Source of the DNA: Bifidobacteriaceae bacterium | GTDB lineage: Bacteria; Actinomycetota; Actinomycetes; Actinomycetales; Bifidobacteriaceae | DNA length: 64,000 nucleotides | Reading direction: 5' to 3' | Assembly (NCBI GenBank): GCA_022651005.1 | Contig: JALCQD010000003.1 | Coordinates: forward strand, 124,001-188,000 | Shown here: one piece after another, positions 33,912-41,541 of the stretch | Layout of the letters: each line of letters starts with the position of its first letter | Position numbering within the stretch: the first letter of the stretch is position 1 | Notes under the pieces: model-generated | The model's input: only the letters and a program-made list of their open reading frames with translations | Database searches by the model: none | Told to the model about the DNA's origin: nothing | Made by a program: the position numbers and the translations under genes

Positions 33912-34001
33912 TGTGAAACAAGTACCTACGTTCGATAGACAACAAGTTTCGGCTTCATTCTAGCCGGGGCGGAATGGAGCCCATTAAAAGGTTTCACGAA
34001 C

Positions 34002-34691
34002 TCATTTGACTGGCCTGAGATACAGGCGCAGCTCCCGAGGGACATTCTGAAGGCCAACCGGCTTGCGGGTGACGAGCATCCCCTGTTCGTCAATGCGCTT
34101 CACGAGGTCAGGAAAATTCGGATCGTTCACGCCCACCACCATCAGGGTCTTGTTCTTGTCCCTGTCGAGAATGGCTATCGAATTTGTATCCGGAGAGTCA
34201 CCGTGCTCTGCCAGACTCACTACCGCCATGATCACCAGAATCCACCCCTCCAGGTCGTCGAGAGCGTCGATCCTTTCAAGATACCGAGAGCTTGGGCGAA
34301 GAATCACGGTCGTCTCATCTGCCTCGCTGAAACCGTTATCGATGAGCGTTTCGATCACGAGCTCTTCGGCGGTGGGCTTCGCTTTGGCGGGAGAGGCTGC
34401 GCTTGTCGATTCCGTCTTGGGTGTGCCGCCGTTCTTTCCCCGATATCTCCGAGGAGGAGCACTGTACATCGTGGCTTTGATCGGGTGCCTGATCGTGAAT
34501 ATGTCATGTTCGGCTCTTCTGATCGAGGCGGGTACTACTGCGCGTTTGACGCTGCGCTTCACCGCGCTCTTCGTGGCGCGATACGGGTGCACGACGGCGT
34601 GCAGAGCTCTGAAAATCAGCATACGAAGATTATGCGTCGGCCTGATGGATTTCAGATAATTGGAGGCGTGATTTGGCATCGATAGAGCCAT
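34002..34691 (-). CDS. Hypothetical protein of the element
   Basis: Up to 229 residues, no family recognised. The N-terminal 75 residues are basic (many Arg, Lys, His). A Thr/Ser/Lys linker leads to an alpha/beta domain from about 105 onward, with ELVIETLIDNGF, TTVILRPSSRYLERIDAL, GWILVIMAVVSLAEHG, NSIAILDRDKNKTLMVVGV and a C-terminal ELRLYLRP. No membrane helix is certain. The start is unclear because no Shine-Dalgarno sequence precedes any Met. The longest form overlaps the integrase start on the other strand by 19 bases, so initiation may be at an inner Met such as 34622. It runs opposite to the integrase and convergently with the lipoprotein. Confidence 0.6.
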   Translation of the reverse strand: MALSMPNHASNYLKSIRPTHNLRMLIFRALHAVVHPYRATKSAVKRSVKRAVVPASIRRAEHDIFTIRHPIKATMYSAPPRRYRGKNGGTPKTESTSAASPAKAKPTAEELVIETLIDNGFSEADETTVILRPSSRYLERIDALDDLEGWILVIMAVVSLAEHGDSPDTNSIAILDRDKNKTLMVVGVNDPNFPDLVKRIDEQGMLVTRKPVGLQNVPRELRLYLRPVK

Positions 34692-35801
34692 ATGAAACCA
34701 AGAAGGGAACGAGGTACGCGGTCAGATATCGCAAGCCCGATCATACGAGCACTTACAAGCGCGGCTTCAAGCGCAAGAAGGACGCGAATGACTGGGCGGC
34801 AAAGTATGTGACTGTAGCGCAGGGCGAGGGCCTGTTCGTCGATCCCTCGTCGGGCAAGATCACGGTGGGCGAGCTGGCTTCCAAATGGGCGGACTCCCAT
34901 GCCGGAATATGGTCTGCCAGTTACTCGAGCACTGTCGGAACGGCAATCGATGTACATGTGAAACCCAAGTGGGAACATCGCGCGGTGAATTCCGTTCGCC
35001 GCAGCGAAATGCAGGAATGGGTCAGCGACATGGCAGAGCAGAAGTCGCCGACTGTGGTGCTGCGCAACTTCGGCATTCTCAAGGGGGTGATGCAGATGGC
35101 GGGTAGGGACATGCTCATATCCGGCAGACTCCCTACCGAAGACATCGATCTCCCGCACAAGCCAAAGAGGAAAGAGGACAGGCATTACCTCACCCCGCAG
35201 CAGCTGACGACGCTCGCAGAGAACTCCGAAGAGCACTGGCGGCTCGTCCTGGACCTTGGGTTCTGCGGTCCCAGATGGGGCGAGGTGAGCACCTTCGAAC
35301 CCAAGCACCTCGATCTGGATGTGGGCATGTTCCATATAAGACGCAACATCGTGCGTGTGGATGGAAAATTCACAGAGGGTACGCCGAAGAGCTGGGAGGT
35401 ACGCGACACCCCAATGCCCCCACCAGCTCATCGAATACCACCGTGACTGGATACGTGAACGTCATTTGAGTGATACGGATCTGCTCTTCAGCGAAGCAGA
35501 TGGGAATTATCTCACTCCTCAGATCACAGGGAAGGGGCATCGCGGGTGGTGGGCACAGGCACTAAAGAAGAGCGGACTCGAGCCGATGCCGGTACATGAT
35601 CTCCGGCACACTGCGGCGTCGATCGCGGTCAGCTCTGGCGCGAATGTGAAGGCTCTGCAGAGGATGTTGGGACATAAGAGCGCTGCCATGACGCTTGATA
35701 CTTACGCCGATCTTTTCGACTCTGATCTGATGAATGTGGCCATCGCCATCAACGCAAAGATTCCGTATTTCAAAGTGCCAGAAATCGAAGTTACTAAATA
35801 A
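34673..35801 (+). pseudogene. int: Tyrosine-type site-specific integrase, frameshifted
   Basis: The TTG start follows GGAGG at seven bases. Frame one (to 35446) encodes an N-terminal arm-binding domain (GTRYAVRYRKPDHTSTYKRGFKRKKDA), the SAM-like core-binding domain and the first catalytic Arg in FCGPRWGE. The frame then closes. A second frame picks up at once with HQLIEYHRDWIRERHL and carries the rest of the active site: HDLRHTAAS, the LGHKS box and the nucleophile Tyr in TLDTYADLF. Removing one C from the run of five at 35417-35421 restores a single frame of about 375 residues. It is therefore an integrase gene with a one-base insertion in a homopolymer, or a sequencing error. It adjoins tRNA-Leu. 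Confidence 0.88.
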
Positions 35802-35804
35802 AAT

Positions 35805-35825
35805 GCGCTCAAAATGTGCTCAAAC
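35805..35825 (+). repeat. Paired arm-type integrase repeats, right end
   Basis: GCGCTCAAAA at 35805-35814 and GTGCTCAAAC at 35816-35825, again an 11-bp period, just after the integrase stop and about 50 bp from the right att core. They match the left-end pair in sequence, spacing and orientation. Confidence 0.7.
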
Positions 35826-35841
35826 GTTCTGAAAAAAGTAA

Positions 35842-35869
35842 AGGGAACGTTGGAATTCCAACGTTCCCT
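35842..35869 (-). terminator. Terminator of tRNA-Leu
   Basis: A perfect 28-bp palindrome with arms AGGGAACGTTGGAA and TTCCAACGTTCCCT lies one base from the tRNA CCA end. On the minus strand it is followed by TTTACTTTTTT. It lies inside the element, so the integrated DNA supplies the tRNA's terminator. Confidence 0.85.
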
Positions 35870-35870
35870 G

Positions 35871-35956
35871 TGGTGCGCGCGGGGGGAGTTGAACCCCCAC
35901 GAGCTTGCGCTCACTAGCACCTGAAGCTAGCGCGTCTACCATTCCGCCACGCGCGC
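35871..35956 (-). tRNA. tRNA-Leu (anticodon CAG), host site of the element
   Basis: An 86-nt tRNA with a long variable arm typical of leucine. The acceptor stem is GCGCGCG/CGCGCGC, the discriminator A and CCA is encoded. The anticodon stem CTAGC/GCTAG holds the loop TTCAGGT, so the anticodon is CAG for CUG. The 3' part (35875-35896) is duplicated at the far end of the integrated element. Confidence 0.95.
35875..35896 (-). other. Right attachment site within tRNA-Leu
   Basis: The T-arm and acceptor 3' strand of tRNA-Leu form the right att copy, 21 of 22 identical to 31984-32005. Integration reconstitutes the tRNA gene. Confidence 0.85.
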
Positions 35957-36052
35957 ATACAATCGGTAAATGTACCACCAATGGCACGCCTGCCGCAAGC
36001 TGGCACGTTGTGTTGCGTACTATTCCGATTTGGATGCTCTTGTACTCGTAGA

Positions 36053-36076
36053 GTTCAACTTCCCCCGCGCGCACCA
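36053..36076 (+). other. Inverted remnant of a tRNA-Leu 3' end
   Basis: GTTCAACT followed by TCCCCCGCGCGCACCA matches the 3' end of tRNA-Leu (35871-35894) at 23 of 24 bases but on the opposite strand, including the CCA. The upstream sequence does not form the rest of a tRNA. This 308-bp gap (35957-36264) contains no gene otherwise. It may be the scar of another tRNA copy or of an earlier insertion. Confidence 0.6.
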
Positions 36077-36081
36077 CATAC

Positions 36082-36126
36082 AATCGCTCTGAACTGTTGG
36101 AAGACCAACGGTCAGAGCGATTTTCA
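36082..36126 (+). terminator. Stem-loop terminator after the tRNA remnant
   Basis: Stem AATCGCTCTGA / TCAGAGCGATT extended by CTGTTGG/CCAACGG, with TTTTC following on the plus strand. A terminator directly after a tRNA 3' end supports the view that a complete tRNA gene once stood here. Confidence 0.75.
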
Positions 36127-36264
36127 TTTCTTGCTAAAACGCCTCGTGTATCGCATAAAATAAGGCTTCGCGAGAAGCAATGACAGCAAATTGACATACC
36201 ATCTGACGTAAGAACAAAGAAGCTTTTACAGAAGATACGGCTCCACACACACAAAGGAAGCATC

Positions 36265-37089
36265 ATGGTCCAGCAATCGGCAGTGTCACACACGAACAGG
36301 AGCAACGAATCCTACGCCCTCATCACCGGCGCCTCCGGTGGCATCGGTTACGAATTCGCACGCATCTTCGCGCACGACGGGCACAATCTCATTCTGGTGG
36401 CCCGCAACGCCAAGAAACTCAATGACATCAGGGAGTATCTGGAACCAAAGTACGGCGTCAGTGTCATCACGCTTCCTGCGGACCTCTCGGCGCCCAATGC
36501 CGCCACAAAACTCTACAAGGAAACACGTCACCGCAAATTGGCTGTCGATCATCTCGTCAACAACGCTGGCTTCGGCGACCTCAGCGGCTTCCTTGACCGC
36601 GACCTCTCTCGCCACGAGCAGATGGCGCAGTTAAATATGGTGACCTTGATGCAGCTCACCTATCTCTACGGCCGCGACATGCGCGACGCTGGCTTCGGGA
36701 GAATTCTCAACGTGTCATCGGTAGCGTCGATGGCAGCAGGACCAAACATGGCCATGTACTACGCCTCCAAGGCCTTCGTCCGCTCCCTGAGCGAAGCCGT
36801 TCACGAGGAATTGCGCGGAACCGGCGTCACCGTCACCGCCCTCTGCCCCGGACCCGTTTCCACAGGGTTCGAAAAAGCCGCACAGATGAGCGGCCAGAAC
36901 TTCTTCACGCTCGCCAAGCCCGCAACGCCGGCACACGTTGCCGAATACGGTTACCGCAAGATGCTGCGCGGATCGGCGCTAGCATACCCGAATCTCATCG
37001 TGCACGCGGCCAACATCGGCGCCCGTCTGGCACCGCGCAGCCTATCTCGCAAGATGTGCAAGTGGGTCAACGGAATTCCTCAGAAATAA
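36265..37089 (+). CDS. Short-chain dehydrogenase/reductase
   Basis: A 274-residue classical SDR. The cofactor motif is TGASGGIG (TGxxxGxG), followed by LVNNAG, and the catalytic Ser-Tyr-Lys set is in ILNVSSVASM and MYYASKAF. LCPGPVSTGF follows. AAAGGAAG precedes the ATG. The Arg in LVARNAKKL after strand two suggests NADP(H) use. The C-terminus has a basic stretch (RSLSRKMCKW). It stands alone between the tRNA-Leu region and the convergent amidohydrolase, so its substrate is unknown. Confidence 0.9.
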   Translation: MVQQSAVSHTNRSNESYALITGASGGIGYEFARIFAHDGHNLILVARNAKKLNDIREYLEPKYGVSVITLPADLSAPNAATKLYKETRHRKLAVDHLVNNAGFGDLSGFLDRDLSRHEQMAQLNMVTLMQLTYLYGRDMRDAGFGRILNVSSVASMAAGPNMAMYYASKAFVRSLSEAVHEELRGTGVTVTALCPGPVSTGFEKAAQMSGQNFFTLAKPATPAHVAEYGYRKMLRGSALAYPNLIVHAANIGARLAPRSLSRKMCKWVNGIPQK

Positions 37090-37129
37090 GCGCGCACTGC
37101 AGTCTCCCCGCCCAGCACTCCGATACCGC

Positions 37130-38482
37130 TCACAACGTGTCGAGCTGGGCGTCGATCTCAGCAAGTCGCTCAATCCGCGGATGCAGTAACACCCTTCCGC
37201 GCACAATCACGGCCTCGGGCTGCTCAAAAGCCCGGAAGTTCGCACTCTCATCGGCTTCCGCCGCAGCGGAACCATCCAAGGGATTCTTGGTGAGCAGTAC
37301 CATGTCTGCGGATTTGCCGGCGGTGATGGAACCGGTGACATCAGCAAGCCCGAGAATCTGCGCATTCACCTGTGTGGCGGCGTGCAGAACTGCGGCGGCG
37401 CCCATGCCGCCAAAGCGGTGCATGACGTCAAGCTCGCGCCAGGTTCCGTATTGCGTCACATAGGTGCACGACGCATCCGTGCCAACCCCAACCACCACGC
37501 CTGCCGCCAGCGCTGTTTTCAGCCCTGACTCCATCTCCGCCGACACGGCAGCGGCATTGGCGTGCACAATATCCGTAATTCCCGTCACAGACTGTGGCAG
37601 TCGGACTAGCGGCAGCGCTGCAATCATGGTCGGGATCAGCGCAGTGTAACCCCGCAACGACGCAGGATTATGCAGGAACAATTCAATCATTTCATCGGTG
37701 AGCGAGGATCCATGCTCAATCGTGTCGACGCCAGCGCGCAAGGCCCTCATCACTCCCTCACGGCTCTGCGCATGCGCGGCCACAATCAATCCCGCGGAAT
37801 GTGCCTCGTCGCAAATGGCCGCCATCTCCTCAAGCGTCATCTGCGGACGTCCCGCTTCACCGAGACGACGTGCGTCGGTAACGCCTGCGGTTGCCGCGAT
37901 CTTGATCGCCGTAACGCCAGCTCGCAGGCTCTGCCGCACGTTGCGCCTCGCCTCCCACGGTGAGTCGCTCGTCATCGTCACCTTCGGCGAGCCATGCCCT
38001 CCCGTCACCGCCATCAGCGGCCCGGATGCCAGCATGCGCGGCCCCACGGATTCGCCCGAGTCGAACTCGGACGCCAGCTCCACCGTCTCGTATCCGGTAT
38101 CACCCACCGTGCGCAGCGACGTGACGCCAGACAGCAGCTCGGTCTGCAGGAATCCGCGGGCCAACCGCTTCATGTACGCGCTGCCCACATGACTGTGCAA
38201 AAAGGCGGAGGTGATGGCATCCGCACGTGGCGACAAGAGCGCCTGAGACAGCGGCTTGCCACTTCCGAACACATGGACATGAGCGTTGATAAGCCCTGGG
38301 GTGAGGTACTTCCCGCTCGCGTCGAGCCTGTTGTATCCGGAGGGAACGGCGATGTCGGCGTCCTCGCCCACCCATTCGATGGTGCCGTTTTCACCCACAA
38401 GCACCGTTTGGCCCGGCACAACGGTTCCGGTCTCGTCGCCCGTCACAATTGACACGTGGCGAATAGCAAATGGTTCAGTCAT
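37130..38482 (-). CDS. Amidohydrolase of the imidazolonepropionase/prolidase-like group
   Basis: A 450-residue metal-dependent hydrolase. The N-terminal beta domain (VVPGQTVLVGENGTIEWVG) leads to the TIM barrel with the metal pair in LINAHVHVF. AIKIAATAG carries the likely bridging Lys, and IVAAHAQSREGVMRAL and TIEHGSSL carry further His ligands. VVGVGTDASCTYV supplies the catalytic Asp, and ITAGKSADMVLLTKNPLDG is the typical C-terminus. The start MTEPFA is supported by GAGGA seven bases upstream. COG1228-type enzymes include peptidases and cyclic-amide hydrolases. It converges with the SDR gene. Confidence 0.88.
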   Translation of the reverse strand: MTEPFAIRHVSIVTGDETGTVVPGQTVLVGENGTIEWVGEDADIAVPSGYNRLDASGKYLTPGLINAHVHVFGSGKPLSQALLSPRADAITSAFLHSHVGSAYMKRLARGFLQTELLSGVTSLRTVGDTGYETVELASEFDSGESVGPRMLASGPLMAVTGGHGSPKVTMTSDSPWEARRNVRQSLRAGVTAIKIAATAGVTDARRLGEAGRPQMTLEEMAAICDEAHSAGLIVAAHAQSREGVMRALRAGVDTIEHGSSLTDEMIELFLHNPASLRGYTALIPTMIAALPLVRLPQSVTGITDIVHANAAAVSAEMESGLKTALAAGVVVGVGTDASCTYVTQYGTWRELDVMHRFGGMGAAAVLHAATQVNAQILGLADVTGSITAGKSADMVLLTKNPLDGSAAAEADESANFRAFEQPEAVIVRGRVLLHPRIERLAEIDAQLDTL

Positions 38483-38565
38483 GATGATGTCCTCACATTC
38501 ATCCAGTACGCACTGCTCCCCCAATGGTAAGTCCGCCGAGAGCGCGAAGAGAGACCATGTTTCCA

Positions 38566-38613
38566 CAAAAAATGACCTCCGGGCGCCCTGAAAGGCACGC
38601 TAAGAGGTCATTT
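38566..38613 (-). terminator. Rho-independent terminator
   Basis: Ten-bp stem AAATGACCTC / GAGGTCATTT with an internal loop of about 24 bases. On the minus strand it ends in TTTTTT. It terminates the gene at 38665. Confidence 0.8.
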
Positions 38614-38664
38614 CTATGAAACTGCACTACGACCGAGACGGAAGCTACCTAAAGCTTTCCAAGC

Positions 38665-39069
38665 TCAGCCTTCGACGAGTTCACCGGCCTTGGGGCCTGC
38701 GTCGAGCGTGTAGATCTTCTCGATGGAGATCACCATGGCGGCAATCGGCTGGGGAAGGTGACCCGAGTCGGCAGCGTACTTCTGGGCTCCGCGGAAGATG
38801 TCGTCGTCCTGATGAATCTCGGCGGTTCCTTCGAAGCGATATCCCTTGAACTTGGAATGGTCGACAACCGCGACGGCCACATGGGTGTTGGCGTGCACGT
38901 TCTTCCACGCCTGCTTTCCGGTGTGCTCATCGTACAAAAGGTGCGAATCGTCCAGCACGCGCATGGTGCCCTTGGGGCCAATCTGCACGTTGTTATTGCC
39001 ATCTGTGGTGGCAAGGAAGCTCAACTGGGAACCCAACATATCCTTCATGTCTTGCGTAAGCGTAGCCAT
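38665..39069 (-). CDS. Pyridoxamine 5'-phosphate oxidase-like flavin-binding protein
   Basis: A 134-residue single-domain split-barrel protein. The pattern LSFLATTDGNNNVQIGPKGTMRV, then LLYDEHTGKQAWKNVHANTHVAVAVVD and GYRFEGTAEIH, is typical of PNPOx-like flavin- or F420-dependent small reductases. The start MATLTQ is taken because GAAGGAG lies twelve bases upstream; an in-frame ATG five codons earlier touches that site. It is monocistronic with its own terminator. The substrate is unknown; such proteins often detoxify small aromatics or bind flavin as sensors. Confidence 0.85.
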   Translation of the reverse strand: MATLTQDMKDMLGSQLSFLATTDGNNNVQIGPKGTMRVLDDSHLLYDEHTGKQAWKNVHANTHVAVAVVDHSKFKGYRFEGTAEIHQDDDIFRGAQKYAADSGHLPQPIAAMVISIEKIYTLDAGPKAGELVEG

Positions 39070-39235
39070 GATGAAAACCATCTCCTTCTTCGGGGCACCT
39101 CTCTGGTGCCTCACGTCTGTAACGTGCTTCTTTTTGTATCACTAGCCGTGGCGAGGAAAGCGTGGTTCGGCTTTGCGAAAAAACATGTGCACGCCGCCTT
39201 TCGGCCGACCTTCAATGCTCGTTTACACGCGCAGC

Positions 39236-41332
39236 TCACGCGTGCGGCCCCAGTTCCACATGCGCAAAGTCGTTCACGCGATTCCATTTGACCGTATACC
39301 CCGCACCATGGGCGCAGAACACGGAGTCTGGCGTATTGTCGAGATCCGCTTCGGGATCGTAGGCAGTCTCGGCAATGACGGCCTCCTCATCATGGCAAGG
39401 CAAATACCCCGCAAAGACGCACGTGAGATGACCACGGCCATGGGTATAGGCGTTGACTTCCATCGTGTAGTCGCGCATTTCCGATACCGGCGCGGTGCCC
39501 TCAAGAACCGCAAAATCGGCCGCGGTATCAGTAGACGCTGAGGTTCCCTCGCCGCCGCTTTGCTCGAACGTCCCGCTCATGCGCTGGATATCCGACATTG
39601 CACGCCCCATCACCTCTGCCGGCACCTCCAGCCGGAAGCGGTACCACGGCTCCAGAATGCGGCACTCTCCGCGATCACGTGCCTTCATGAGACCCTGCCG
39701 CACCGCGCGATACGTGGCCTGCCGAAAATCGCCACCCTCGGTGTGCTTGAGATGACCACGCCCCGCCACGAGGGTGAGGCGCATATCTGCCAGAGGCGCA
39801 CCGATGAGCACGCCCAGGTGCTCCTTCTCCCGCAAATGTGCCAGCACGAGTCGTTGCCAGTTACGATCGAGCTCGTCAAGACTCACTTCGCTTCCGAATT
39901 CCAGCCCCGACCCCTGTGGCAATGGCTCCAGCAGAATGTGCGCCTCGGCATAGTGACGCAGTGGCTCAAAGTGGCCCACGCCCTCGACAGGTGCCGTAAT
40001 CGTCTCACGATAGAGAATCGAGCCCGGGCCAAAGGCAACGTCGAGGCCAAACCGCTCACGCAGCAACGTCTGAATAATCTCGAGCTGAACCTCCCCCATC
40101 AGTTGCAAGTGCACTTCCTGCAGCCGCTCGATCCAACGGACGCGCAGCAGCGGGTCCTCGTCCTCCAACGTTCGCAGGGCAGCGAGCGCCTTGTGCACGT
40201 CAATAGGAACGGTTTCCCCGGTGCTTGATGTCGCCTCTTCCAGTAGCGTGTATGTGAGAACTGGCTCCAGCACTGGTGGTGCGGCATTGCGTGCGCTTCC
40301 CAGTCCTTCACCCGGGTGTGTATGGGTGAGCCCGGTGACGGCACAGACACCGCCAGCGTCAACCTCTTCCGTAAGATCGAATTTGGCGCCGGAATACAGG
40401 CGGATTTGATCGGTTTTTTCCTGCCACGTTTCGCCGCTCGCATTTTCTTCCCCTTGCAGGGGAGCTTTTACTCTGAGTCGTCCACTCGTGACCTTGAGCC
40501 ACGTGAGGCGGTTGCCCTGCGGATCGTGGGAGATCTTGTAGACCTGAGCGCCGAAGGGTGCCTCAGGGTTCGCATCATAGTGCGGTTCGCGCGTGTACTT
40601 TTCCAGACCATCCAGAAAATCGTCGATTCCCTGAAGCTTGAGGGCGGAGCCAAAGTATACGGGGAAGAGTGCGCGGGAGGCGATGAGACGGCTCAAGGAT
40701 TCCACACTCATCGCGCCGTTTTCGAGGAGTTCGTTCATGGCGATCTCGGAGTCGTCCAGCAGCGCGATCTCCTCCAGTTTTTCAGGAGAAGACGTTGACT
40801 CAGATTCAACCTTCGATGTGGGATCGGGGACGGCAGACGCGACACTGCCAGCCGACACGGCATTGTCAAAGGCGACGCAGCCTTCGGAAAAGCGGCCTTT
40901 CAGCTGTGTCATCACGCGCGCCACATCGCCTACCGGCGCATCCATTTTGTTGACGAAGATAAACGTCGGAACGTTGTATCGAGCGAGGAGGCGCCACAGC
41001 GTTTCCGTGTGGCCCTGGATGCCGTCGACGGCGCTGACGACGAGAATCGCGTAATCCAATACGCTGAGCACGCGCTCGGTTTCCGCGGAGAAGTCGACGT
41101 GCCCGGGAGTATCGAGGAGGGTGATGGCGAGGTCCGCATGCTCCAGCCTTGCCTGCTTGGAGAAGATGGTGATGCCGCGCTGTTTTTCGATGGCGTCGGT
41201 ATCGAGGAAGGCGTCGCCGTGATCTACTCGGCCGAGTTTCCGGATTTCACCGGAGCGGTACAGCAGCGCCTCGGAGAGCGTGGTCTTGCCAGCATCCACG
41301 TGGGCCAAGATTCCCGCAACGATGTGCTTCAT
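39236..41332 (-). CDS. Tet(M)/Tet(W)-like ribosome-binding GTPase (EF-G paralogue)
   Basis: About 698 residues. The G-domain is complete: G1 AHVDAGKTT, G2 RGITI, G3 DTPGHVDF and G4 FVNKMD. A beta-barrel domain II and EF-G-like domains III-V follow, ending in SVFCAHGAGYTVKWNRV, which is shared with ribosomal protection proteins. An acidic/Ser-rich insertion (about 160-190) is not typical. It is diverged from classical Tet(M) and lies among housekeeping genes without mobile-element marks, so tetracycline resistance cannot be assumed. A role in translation under stress is equally possible. The start at 41332 has the AGGGGG site thirteen bases upstream; an ATG four codons earlier is too close to it. 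Confidence 0.85.
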   Translation of the reverse strand: MKHIVAGILAHVDAGKTTLSEALLYRSGEIRKLGRVDHGDAFLDTDAIEKQRGITIFSKQARLEHADLAITLLDTPGHVDFSAETERVLSVLDYAILVVSAVDGIQGHTETLWRLLARYNVPTFIFVNKMDAPVGDVARVMTQLKGRFSEGCVAFDNAVSAGSVASAVPDPTSKVESESTSSPEKLEEIALLDDSEIAMNELLENGAMSVESLSRLIASRALFPVYFGSALKLQGIDDFLDGLEKYTREPHYDANPEAPFGAQVYKISHDPQGNRLTWLKVTSGRLRVKAPLQGEENASGETWQEKTDQIRLYSGAKFDLTEEVDAGGVCAVTGLTHTHPGEGLGSARNAAPPVLEPVLTYTLLEEATSSTGETVPIDVHKALAALRTLEDEDPLLRVRWIERLQEVHLQLMGEVQLEIIQTLLRERFGLDVAFGPGSILYRETITAPVEGVGHFEPLRHYAEAHILLEPLPQGSGLEFGSEVSLDELDRNWQRLVLAHLREKEHLGVLIGAPLADMRLTLVAGRGHLKHTEGGDFRQATYRAVRQGLMKARDRGECRILEPWYRFRLEVPAEVMGRAMSDIQRMSGTFEQSGGEGTSASTDTAADFAVLEGTAPVSEMRDYTMEVNAYTHGRGHLTCVFAGYLPCHDEEAVIAETAYDPEADLDNTPDSVFCAHGAGYTVKWNRVNDFAHVELGPHA

Positions 41333-41449
41333 TGGTGTATCCATGCCCCCTGGCTGCTCATTCGACGACGACTCTCAGCCGCGTCCCTTCCGTTCCGAGA
41401 ATACCGCGGGCACGTCCCTGAGAATCGGTGAGCGCATCGGCGGCACCTT

Positions 41450-41496
41450 AAAAATGGAATGCGGTGCCGGTCCGTCAAAAGCGAACCGGCACCGCA
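41450..41496 (-). terminator. Rho-independent terminator of fucO
   Basis: Twelve-bp perfect stem TGCGGTGCCGGT / ACCGGCACCGCA with a 13-base loop. On the minus strand it is followed by TTCCATTTTT. It lies 46 bp after the fucO stop and ends the fucose gene set. Confidence 0.85.
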
Positions 41497-41541
41497 ATAA
41501 TCATCACAACTATGGCAATCAGGGAATTTGTAGTCTTACTT

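Larger units (their letters stand above)
31989..35896. mobile_element. Integrative element (about 3.9 kb) in the 3' end of tRNA-Leu
   Basis: The tRNA-Leu 3' end at 35875-35896 is repeated with one mismatch at 31984-32005 (17 bp identical in the core). Between the copies lie a repressor-like HTH gene, a short truncated ORF, a lipoprotein gene, an unknown gene and a tyrosine integrase next to the tRNA. Both ends carry paired GCGCTCAAAA repeats that look like integrase arm sites. The interior is more AT-rich than the neighbouring chromosome. No structural, replication or lysis genes are seen, so it is a reduced prophage, a satellite or a small genomic island. The integrase frame is broken by one base, which suggests that it can no longer move on its own. 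Confidence 0.85.

Noticed and set aside
36001-36080. A second intact tRNA on the plus strand
   Set aside because: Only the T-arm and acceptor 3' part can be found; the upstream sequence does not give a matching 5' acceptor strand, D-arm or anticodon arm.
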